Below, in pieces: positions 50,192 to 58,300 of a DNA stretch of 64,000 nt (the stretch's first letter is position 1; the number at the start of each line of letters is the position of its first letter). This DNA comes from JBEKTY01 sp049515555 (GTDB lineage Bacteria > Planctomycetota > Planctomycetia > Pirellulales > Thermoguttaceae). Both the position numbers and the translations under genes were made by a program. Under the pieces are notes generated by a model. That model saw only the letters and a program-made list of their open reading frames with translations, made no database searches and had not been told where the DNA came from. The stretch spans positions 30,735 to 94,734 of the forward strand of contig JBEKTY010000003.1 in NCBI GenBank assembly GCA_049515555.1, read 5' to 3'.

Positions 50192-51787
50192 ATGAAAGCA
50201 CTTGGAAAGAAACTTAGGGCCCGCGCAGGAAGAACCTGGTCCATTGGGTGGCACGCCCTGCAAGGGCGTGGCGGGTGTAAGGCGTGGATCCACCGGCCCG
50301 CCACGCCCTTGCAGGGCGTGCCACCCGTCGGCATCCTGTGGCTCTGTCTGGCCCTGACGCTGCTTGCCGGTCGGCCCGCGGTCCGGGCGGCGGACCCTAA
50401 GCTGAAGGCAGGGCCGCCCGTGCTGCGCTATGCCGTGCCGGCGCCGGGACCGCTCGCCGACCGCTTCGGCGCCAACGTCCAGCGCACCATGGCCCTCTTG
50501 GCTACCAGCACACCCCAGCACCGCCGCCACGTGCGGGTCCTTGTTTACGGGCAGTCCATCTCGGAAGGCGTGTGGTGGCGCCACGTGGAGCGCGATCTGC
50601 GGACGCGATTCCCCAACGCCGACCTGGAAATGGTCAACCGGGCCCTGGGCGGCCATGCCTCGAATTACCTGGTGCGCGAGGCCGAAACCGACGTCTACCC
50701 CTTCTACCCGGACCTGGTCATCTTCCACGTCTACGGCGCCCACACCTGCTACGAGCAGATCATCTCCCGCATCCGCAGCCGCACCGCGGCCGAGGTGCTC
50801 ATCACCACCGATCATCTTGGTGCGGGCGAAGTGCCCGACGCCCGGGGCGAGTTTCACGACGACCGCTGGACGAAGTTCATGGCATCGTTCATCCCGCAGG
50901 TCGCCCGGCGCTACGGCTGCGAGCTGGTCGACGTCCGGGGGCCGTGGAAGCGCTACGTGCTGGACAACAAGATCGCGGCCAAGGACCTGCTGATCGACGG
51001 CATTCACCTGGGCGAACAGGGCAATCTGCTGTACGCGGCCCTGATCAGCCGGCAGTTGGTCTACCGGCCGGAACTAAAGGCTCAGCCGGATACCGTGCGC
51101 CGCTACGAAGTGGGCCGCGATGTGTGCTGGAAAGACGGCAAACTTGTGCTGGAGTTCGAGGGCAATCGCATCGACGCCATCGCGGCACCGGGCGCGGAAT
51201 CCTCGGCCGCCGCGGCGGTCCTGATCGACGGCCAGAAGCCTTCCGAGTTCCGCCAGTGCTACGCCTTCACCCGCGCCTATGGCCCGGGGATGAAAATCCT
51301 CTGCGTATTCTCCGAGAAAACACCGCTGGTAGAGGACTGGACGATCCGCGTGACGGGCGTGGACCAGGCCCGCAAGTCGTTCTCGTTCGAGGCCATCGGA
51401 TCCAAGACCGGACCGGACGGGGCCGGCAGCAGCGACAAGTGTTTCGTGTCCAACTCGGGCCGCATCGGCATCGAGACCAAGGTCGAGAAGCCCGCCATGG
51501 GCTTCGAATCCGATTGGTCGTTCGACATCAAGCAGGTGCGCCCGGGCGCGGAGGTCAAGTTCCAGTGCTGCGCCCTGCACTGCGATCGTTATGTCGCGCC
51601 GGCGGCCAGCGACCCGTCGCGGGAGTTCGCGGCGACGTTGGCCCAGGGGATCGCAAGCGGCAAGCACAGGCTCGTGCTGACGGCCGGCGACCCGTCGAAG
51701 GTGCGGCTGCAAGCGCTGCGCGTGTATCGCCCGGCGGTGGCGGCGCCCGCCGCAATGGTTTATGACACGGTTCGTCCGGCCAAGTAG
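50192..51787 (+). CDS. Secreted SGNH/GDSL-type hydrolase with a repeat-expanded signal peptide
   Basis: The product (531 residues) is an SGNH hydrolase: block I is LVYGQSISEG (Ser122), Asn is in MVNRALGGHASNYL, and block V is DGIHLGEQG (Asp269/His272). Such enzymes deacetylate glycans. A C-terminal beta domain of about 220 residues follows. AAGGAG lies 8 nt before the ATG. The signal peptide is split: the basic start (MKALGKKLRARAGRTW) is separated from the hydrophobic core (VGILWLCLALTLLAG) by 27 residues encoded by an 81-nt palindrome, so export efficiency is in question. Its stop overlaps a GTG start of the transporter gene (TAGTG). Confidence 0.8.
   Translation: MKALGKKLRARAGRTWSIGWHALQGRGGCKAWIHRPATPLQGVPPVGILWLCLALTLLAGRPAVRAADPKLKAGPPVLRYAVPAPGPLADRFGANVQRTMALLATSTPQHRRHVRVLVYGQSISEGVWWRHVERDLRTRFPNADLEMVNRALGGHASNYLVREAETDVYPFYPDLVIFHVYGAHTCYEQIISRIRSRTAAEVLITTDHLGAGEVPDARGEFHDDRWTKFMASFIPQVARRYGCELVDVRGPWKRYVLDNKIAAKDLLIDGIHLGEQGNLLYAALISRQLVYRPELKAQPDTVRRYEVGRDVCWKDGKLVLEFEGNRIDAIAAPGAESSAAAAVLIDGQKPSEFRQCYAFTRAYGPGMKILCVFSEKTPLVEDWTIRVTGVDQARKSFSFEAIGSKTGPDGAGSSDKCFVSNSGRIGIETKVEKPAMGFESDWSFDIKQVRPGAEVKFQCCALHCDRYVAPAASDPSREFAATLAQGIASGKHRLVLTAGDPSKVRLQALRVYRPAVAAPAAMVYDTVRPAK
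50246..50326. repeat. Palindromic repeat, family C, copy 1 (81 nt), in frame in a signal peptide
   Basis: Perfect 30-nt arms, GGGTGGCACGCCCTGCAAGG(GCGTGGCGGG) and its complement, enclose a 21-nt loop. The element is exactly 27 codons long and keeps the frame of the SGNH hydrolase. A worn copy lies near 54.3 kb. Confidence 0.92.
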
Positions 51788-53493
51788 TGGCCAAGAGCCC
51801 AAGTCTCCCTCTCCCTCCGGGAGAGGGCCGGGGGCGAGGGGAAGCTGTGTTGGTCACGAGAACTGGAGAGGCACGGTCGTCAGCCACGCCCCTCACCCTA
51901 GCCCTCTCCCGGAGGGAGAGGGGACCGGGCGTCCTAACCATTTCCCGGAGGGAGAGGGGACCGGGCGCCGTAACCGTTTTGCGGCGGGAGAGGGGACCGG
52001 GCAGGGCCGTCGCCTGGGCCGCCGCCCTGGTGCTGTGGGCCGGTGTGCCAGCCGTCGCGGGCGATGCCGCGGCGACCGCCTTGCCGCCCCTGCGCTGGGC
52101 CGCCGACACCGAAGGCGGCGCCCCCTATGTCGCCAAGGACCCCGAGCATCCGGACCGCTACGTGGGCTTCGAGGTCGAGCTGGCCGCGGCCCTGGAGCAC
52201 GAGCTCGGCCGCCGCATCGAGCTGCTGCCGTACAACTTCACCAGTCTCGGCTCGGGGCTGCTCCGCGGCGACTTCGACTTCGCCATGAACGGCCTGGAAG
52301 ACACACCCGACCGCCGCGAGGCCTTCCGCCTCACCCGGCCCTACTACGTGTACACCCTGCAGCTTGTCGCCCGCAAGGACGAAACCCGCTTCGCTTCGCT
52401 GGCCGAGTGCAAGCAGCCGGGCCTCGTCGTGGCCACCCTGGGCAACACCGCGGCCTCGCGGCTGCTCGAGCAGGAGGGCATCGCAGCGCGGGTCTACAGC
52501 GACCAGGTCACGCCCTACAAGGACCTCGAACAACGGCAGGTCGACGCCGTGCTGCTCGACCTGCCGATCGCCGTTCAGTACACCCTCCGCGAGCCGGAGT
52601 TCCAAAAGAAGCTGAAGTTCGTAGGCCGGCCGCTGGCCCCCGGCTTCTACGTGATCGCGCTCGGCAAGGACCAGCCGCAACTGGCCGCCGAGCTGGATGC
52701 CGCGATCCTGCGACTGCTCGAAAGCGGCCGTTTGCGCCGCATCTACCAGGGCTGGGGGCTTTGGAACGACGACCAGCAGGCCTTGCGTAGCGGCAAGCTC
52801 CCCGGCGCCGTTCGCCGCGCCGCGCGCTGGACCTTCTCCCGCTATTTCCCCGTGCTGCTGCGGGGGGCCATGATGACCGTCGCCCTGACCGTCACCAGCA
52901 TGCTGGCGGCGATCCTGCTGGGGTTGCCGATCGCGCTTTGCCGGCTTTACGGGCCGTGGCCGCTGCGGCTGGCCGCCACGGTCTACGTCGAGTTCTTCCG
53001 CGGCATCCCCGTGTTGCTGTTGTTGTTCTTCCTGTATTACAGCATCCCGGAGATCGGCGGGCTGTGCGGGCTGCCCTTCTCGCTTAAGCTCAACCCGTTT
53101 GCGGTGGGGGTGCTGGGTTTCGGGCTGAACTACGCCGCCTACGAGGCGGAGATCTATCGCGGCGGCATCGCCTCGATCGCCGTCGGCCAATGGGAGGCGG
53201 GGGCCTCCTTGGGCATGTCCACGCCGCACGTCTTCCGCCGCATCATCCTGCCCCAGGCCGTCCGCGTCATCCTTCCGCCCATGACCAACGACTTCGTGGC
53301 CCTGTTCAAAGACACCAGCGTGGTCAGCGTCATCGCCGTGAGCGAGCTGATGAAACAGTACCAGACCATGGCCAACGACCAGTTGCAATACGTCGAGATG
53401 GGCCTGGTAACGATCGTCTTGTACCTGGTCATGTCGCTGCCGCTGGCACAGTTGTCGCGCCGGCTGGAGCGCCGCTGGGGGAAGGGCCGATGA
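51787..53493 (+). CDS. Polar amino-acid ABC transporter: fused substrate-binding protein and permease
   Basis: From about residue 100 the product is a periplasmic binding protein of the family-3 type (VGFEVELAAALEHELGRRIE, DFAMNGLEDTPDRREAF). This is followed (from about residue 350) by an inner-membrane permease with the HisM/GlnP-type segment YVEFFRGIPVLLLLFFLYY and the ATPase-coupling EAA loop (QWEAGASLGMSTPHVFRRI). Such fusions resemble GlnP of Gram-positives. The start is unclear: a GTG at 51787 overlaps the previous stop, but the first ~75 codons are repeat DNA; the genuine signal peptide is RAVAWAAALVLWAGVPAVAG. The ATPase gene overlaps its end (ATGA). Confidence 0.8.
   Translation: MAKSPSLPLPPGEGRGRGEAVLVTRTGEARSSATPLTLALSRRERGPGVLTISRRERGPGAVTVLRRERGPGRAVAWAAALVLWAGVPAVAGDAAATALPPLRWAADTEGGAPYVAKDPEHPDRYVGFEVELAAALEHELGRRIELLPYNFTSLGSGLLRGDFDFAMNGLEDTPDRREAFRLTRPYYVYTLQLVARKDETRFASLAECKQPGLVVATLGNTAASRLLEQEGIAARVYSDQVTPYKDLEQRQVDAVLLDLPIAVQYTLREPEFQKKLKFVGRPLAPGFYVIALGKDQPQLAAELDAAILRLLESGRLRRIYQGWGLWNDDQQALRSGKLPGAVRRAARWTFSRYFPVLLRGAMMTVALTVTSMLAAILLGLPIALCRLYGPWPLRLAATVYVEFFRGIPVLLLLFFLYYSIPEIGGLCGLPFSLKLNPFAVGVLGFGLNYAAYEAEIYRGGIASIAVGQWEAGASLGMSTPHVFRRIILPQAVRVILPPMTNDFVALFKDTSVVSVIAVSELMKQYQTMANDQLQYVEMGLVTIVLYLVMSLPLAQLSRRLERRWGKGR
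51804..52003. repeat. Palindromic repeat, family A, copy 3, with a triplicated right arm
   Basis: The left arm (CTCCCTCCGGGAGAGGGCCG) and right arm are as in the other copies, but the right-arm module CGGAGGGAGAGGGGACCGGG appears three times with a 36-nt period, ending at 51930, 51966 and 52002. The period is 12 codons in the transporter frame, giving three SRRERGPG-like peptides. Confidence 0.88.
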
Positions 53494-54239
53494 CCGACTG
53501 CCAGGTGCGGATCACGCACGTTACCAAGCGCTTCGGCGGCCGCGTGGTGCTCGACGACGTGAGCCTCGACATCGCCGCCGGCCAGACCGTGGCCCTGTTG
53601 GGCCCCAGCGGGGCGGGAAAGTCCACGCTCCTGCGGTCGATCAATGCCCTGGGCCCGTTCGACGCGGGCGAGATCCGCGTGGGACCCTGCGTGCTGCGGC
53701 CCGACCACGGCCACAGCGGCGACGCGGCCCGCCAGGTGCGGCGCATGTTCGGCATGATCTTCCAGGATTTCCAGCTCTTTCCGCACCTGACGGCGCTGGA
53801 GAACGTGACCGAGGCGCCGCGCTCGGTGCTGAAACTGAGCAGGGCCGACGCCCGGCGGCGGGCCCTCGGCCTGCTGGGCCGCGTGGGCCTGGCCGACCGC
53901 GCCGACGCCTATCCACAGGAGCTTTCCGGCGGGCAGAAGCAGCGGGTGGCGATCGCCCGGGCCCTGGCCATGGAGCCCCGCGGCCTGTTGTGCGACGAAA
54001 TCACCTCGGCCCTCGACCCGGAGCTGAAACACGAAGTGCTCGTGGTCCTGGAAGACCTCAAGCGCGAGGGCCTGACGCTGATCCTGGTTACGCACGAGAT
54101 CGGCTTCGCCCGCCGGGCGGCCGACCGCGTGGTCGTACTGGCCGAGGGCAAGCTCATCGAAGACGGCCCGCCGCGGCAAGTGCTCGACGATCCGCAACAC
54201 CCCCGCACGCGGCAGTTCCTGCGGCAGATGGTCGCCTGA
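53490..54239 (+). CDS. Polar amino-acid ABC transporter ATP-binding protein
   Basis: The product (249 residues) is a complete ABC ATPase of the GlnQ/HisP group: Walker A GPSGAGKS (38-45), Q-loop Gln92, signature LSGGQKQR (145-152), Walker B LLCDE (166-170; the usual DEPTSALD is DEITSALD here) and H-loop His202 (LVTHEIGF). It energises the fused binding-protein/permease encoded immediately upstream, whose stop it overlaps by ATGA, so the two are translationally coupled. The pair makes a complete importer, probably for glutamine or other polar amino acids. The substrate cannot be read from sequence alone. Confidence 0.93.
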   Translation: MTDCQVRITHVTKRFGGRVVLDDVSLDIAAGQTVALLGPSGAGKSTLLRSINALGPFDAGEIRVGPCVLRPDHGHSGDAARQVRRMFGMIFQDFQLFPHLTALENVTEAPRSVLKLSRADARRRALGLLGRVGLADRADAYPQELSGGQKQRVAIARALAMEPRGLLCDEITSALDPELKHEVLVVLEDLKREGLTLILVTHEIGFARRAADRVVVLAEGKLIEDGPPRQVLDDPQHPRTRQFLRQMVA

Positions 54240-54276
54240 GCATCCGCGCAGAAATAACTTGTGCAAGTTTCGTGAC

Positions 54277-54348
54277 GGGTGGCACGCCCTGAAAGGGCGT
54301 GGCGGGCCCGCAAGACACGCCCTTCGTTGCGCTCAGGGACGTGCCACA
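54277..54348. repeat. Palindromic repeat, family C, copy 2 (worn)
   Basis: The left arm GGGTGGCACGCCCTGAAAGG matches the copy at 50.25 kb at all but one base; the right arm is interrupted (ACACGCCCTTC...CAGGGACGTGCCAC). It lies between the ABC ATPase gene and the convergent broken esterase gene. Confidence 0.8.
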
Positions 54349-54368
54349 CTTGGTACAGTTTGAACAGT

Positions 54369-55239
54369 TTATTGTTTTGCAATCCGTCCGCGGCGCTCGC
54401 CGGCCAGGTATTTCCGGGGGTAGGATTTCTCAAGCTTCTGGAAGGCCTGCGGGTAGCAGTGCCCCTCCCAGGGAGAAACTCCCAGGGCCTTATCGCCGCT
54501 CAGGCAGGCGTAGGCGGCAATGATCCCCGGGGCGGGGCTCAGGTCGTAGTCGCGAAGGCCCAGGCCGATGATCACGGGGCACTTCACGTCCGGGGCGAAA
54601 TTGACCATGTCGAAGTAGGCCAATCGCCGCAGCCACTGCTCCAGCGACAAGTCGGCAGGCTTCCCCGACAGCCCGTTTGCGCCCCAGCCGCCGTAGAAGC
54701 GGGTGGGCCAACTGATGCCCGCACTGGTCGGCACGTGGATGTCGACCAATGCGATGCGGTGATCCAGGGCGGCGGCGGCCAGGGCGGCCGGCCCGCTGCG
54801 GCTGGCCCCCATGGCCACGATCCGCTTGGGGTCCACCTTGTCCCGCGCCAGCAGCACGTCCACACACCGGGCATAATCCGCGTAGACCTGCCGGAACTCG
54901 GCCGTCTCGCGGCTTTCCATGCCCGAGCGGTACAGTGCGTCGCGGAAAGTCTCTATGACCAGGTTGACGCTGTCCGCGGTGTCGTCGGGCCCGGGCTTGG
55001 GCCACTGGTATTAACGAGGCTCCGTAGATTTTCGCATTGGCCGACGGCGGCGAGAGCACCTCCTGGCCGTTCACCTGGAGCAATGCCAGACGCCCATGCG
55101 CGTCGACGACCGCCTGGTACAGCTCGCCGCTGAAGCGATACCCGCCGTCCCGCAGCCGCAACGGCTCCGCTGCCGGAACGTCACTAGCGGCCAGCAGCAG
55201 CACCAGCAGCCAAGGCAGTTGACGCACAACAGCTTTCAT
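54369..55239 (-). pseudogene. Broken secreted acetyl-xylan-esterase-like gene (deletion/frameshift)
   Basis: The first part starts at ATG 55239 with a signal peptide (MKAVVRQLPWLLVLLLAASD) and a short beta region ending NAKIYGASL. The frame then fails near 55010, and a different frame, from YQWPKPGPDDTADSVN onward, encodes the C-terminal half of an AXE1/cephalosporin-C-deacetylase-like alpha/beta hydrolase: nucleophile VAMGASRSGPAAL, acid region LGLRDYDLSPAPG and histidine in WEGHCYPQAF. A stop codon (TAA) closes the second frame just before the junction. The region between the two parts is too short for a whole esterase N-terminus, so a deletion with frameshift is likely. Confidence 0.75.
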
Positions 55240-55275
55240 CGCTCGCTCCCCGGATTTGATTCCACATTTTCGAAC

Positions 55276-55352
55276 GTAGCAGGCACACTCCGTGTGCCGT
55301 CCGTTGAAGCGGAAAAAGATATGGCCGACGGCACACGGAGTGTGCCTGCTAC
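55276..55352. repeat. Palindromic repeat, family E, copy 1 (77 nt)
   Basis: The arms GTAGCAGGCACACTCCGTGT and ACACGGAGTGTGCCTGCTAC are perfect complements, extended inward with small differences. The element ends two bases before the stop codon of the 1274-residue gene, so it forms a hairpin directly downstream of that gene. Confidence 0.9.
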
Positions 55353-55354
55353 TT

Positions 55355-58300
55355 TTATTGTCCCACGGCCACCTTTTCCAGCTTGCCGTCCACGATTGCG
55401 CGGGGGATGAACAGGATTTCCTGCCGGCCGGCGGGCAATTGAATCTCACCGGCCAACTCCGTTACGGCCTCCTCGGCGGTCTTCTTCGGGGCCGGACCGC
55501 CTTCGATCATGACTTCGGTCTTCGCCACTTTGCTGGGTGTGAGCTTGCCGAGGGTCTGGCCGCCGAGCTGCACCTCGATCGCCATCGGGCGCCGCACGTG
55601 CGGAACGAGTGCGTCGCGCAACTTGATGATGTCTTCCCATTGCGCCTGCCAACAGGGTTTGCGGTCGGAGTAGCGGAACACGCCCGTCGCGGTGACTTTC
55701 ATCTTGGCGGCCGTTTTCACCTCGGCGACCAGCTTAAGGGCTTGCGAGAACCGCAAGTCGGACATGAGAAACTCCGCCGTCGCGGTCTCGATGAACTCGT
55801 CGCCGAAGCGGTAATAGAGCACGAGCTGTTTCGCGGCGAAGGTACCGGGCACGGGAAACGCCGGGTTCACACTCGGCTCGGCATGTTTCACTTGGTCCGC
55901 CGTCGGCGGCTTGCCCGAGGGAAACGCGATGGCGAACGGTCGCGGCGCGCGGCCGGTGGCCAGTCCGTTCGCCGTTAACCCGCTCCCCGGCGGCGCGGCG
56001 GGCTTGCCGCCGATATGGTACTGCCGCCACAAGGCCGCCTTTGCCGCAGTAATGCCCGGCGTGAGCCGGTCGTCGGGCAGGTTCACAAGCGCCTGCACGC
56101 CGGCGAGCAGACCTTCGGCATCCGCCGCCTGGATCACCAGCGCGGTCGTGCGCGGCGCAAATGCCCACGGTACCGCCTGCACGACGGCCCGTCCTTTGCC
56201 CGGAAACGTTGGGCTGACCTGGGGCCATAACATGCCGGCGCCGGCCAGCGACTCGGCCATCGGATTGGCGATTCTCTCCCCCACGATGTCGAGCAGAATG
56301 ACCGGCCGGCCGAATCGCCACCTGCTCAGGCCGCTCGCCCAGTCGTTACCGTTGACCGTCTCGCGGCGGATCTTGCCGATGGCTTCGCCCAGATCGGCCC
56401 GGGCATTTTCCTGTTTCTGTGCGTCGCTCGGATCGTAGGCGATGGTATAGGTGCTCGTGGCCGGGTTCTGCCGGATTTCAACCTGGACGCCGCGCGCGGC
56501 GAGCGCCGCCTTCACCTTCTCGGCGGCGGGCAGCAGCTTGGCGTCGAACACCGGCAGGACGATCTTCGCGCCTTTGGCGAGCATCGCTTCGATGCCGGGG
56601 CGGTTGCGGACGACCACGCTCTCGGTCAGCGCGGCCGCCGGCGCGGCGTGCTTGCCGGGCCCTACCGTGACGGGCAGCGTCGCCACGTCGCCGGCAAGCT
56701 GCGAGCGAACCACGAGCGACCAGCGGCCGGCCGGGGCGTTGGCTGGGACCGGAATCGCCATCGAGAACGTGCCCGCGACCGTCGTCGAGCGGTAGAATTC
56801 GGCATGCAGCTTGCCGTCGGGACGCACCACCGCGAGGTGGAACGGCAGCACCCCTGCCAGGCGTTTCCCGGCCGCGTCGCTGAACTCCACCTTGACCACA
56901 AGATCGTCACCCGCCGTGACCGACTGCGTCGCCGACAGGGCGATGGCCTTAAGCCCGCGGGGCAGGCAGGCGAAGACGCGGGCCGTCGTCAGCGACAGAT
57001 CGGCCACAAACGGCGCGGCCTTGCCCAACGACTTCTCTTCGGTGCAATCGTAGAGCACCCCATCGGCGGGCAGCGCGTTGGACGGCGCGAGGGTCTCCTG
57101 CACCTGGTGCCAGTCGGCCTGGGTGCCGACCCAGGAATCATTCACGGCGACGATGTACGCGGCGTCGCGGCCGCCGTCGATCTGCAGCAGGCTGATCTTC
57201 GTGTCCGCGCCCTTTTCGGACCGCAGCCAGGCGTGCCCCGTGTCGCCCAGCGCGGCGCAGAGCGCCTTGGCCAACGCCGGATGCCAGCGCTCGTAGAGGA
57301 TCGTGTCGTTCTCGTTGCCCACGATGCGCGGCACGTTCCAGTTATGCGGCTTGCCGGGCATGGCGAAGGGGAACGTCAGCGGCAGCTTCTCCGCGCCGGG
57401 GATCGGCGCCGTGGTCGAGCCGTCCACGAGGATCCGCCCGCCAGTTTTCGCCAGCGCGGTCAGGCCGGCGCTGACCTTCTGCGGCAGCGCGAAGGTCTGG
57501 CCGATAACGACCAGCGCCGCGCAGCCGGTCCCGCGACCCGTCGCGAGCTCATCCTCGGTCACGAACCGCGGCGTGTAGCCCAGCCGGGTCAATGCCACCA
57601 GCGCCTGGTAAGATGCGTTGCCGAAGCCCATCGCGACATTCTGGCGGCCGTACTGCGTCTTGGACCAGAGGATCCCCACGCCGTGCGCGCCGCGGGCCTC
57701 GACGGCCAGCGCGGCGAAGCGGTCCAGGAAGTCGCGGCCCGCCAGCAGATCGGCTTGGCCCGCCTTGCCCTGCATGGTCTGCCAGTTCGTGGCCGGGTTC
57801 ATCCCGCCGAGGATGTTGCTGAATCCTTCGCAAGCGAACCCGATTCCGCTGCCGCCGAAGGCCAGGCCGTGGGCCGCAACCCGCGTGAACTTGCCCGGGA
57901 TGCGCGCCCGATCGTGCACCGTGCCCAGGGCGCTAGTGATCCACGTCGGCTTGCCGCCCCGCTCCATCTCCAGCAGCGCATCCACCAGCAGCCATTGGTA
58001 CGCGTAATCGGGTCCGCCAACCTGATCGTTCCAGGTGCTCTGGTACTGGAAATCGAGCGCCGCATAGGCCGACGGGAAATACTGGCCCATGCGCACCGCG
58101 CAGTGGTCAGACTGCACGCTGCTCGTGTTGCGCAGCGCCGGATCCACCTCGCGCAGGTTCTTCGACAACGTGCCGTACGCCTCGCCGTACAGGCCCATCA
58201 GGTAGGCCGACCACGCATCCAGCCGCGTCTCGAAGGCGGTGCGCCGGGCCTTGGGCATGGGCTGGGCGTAACGGGCGATTTCATCGAGCCAGAGTTTCGT

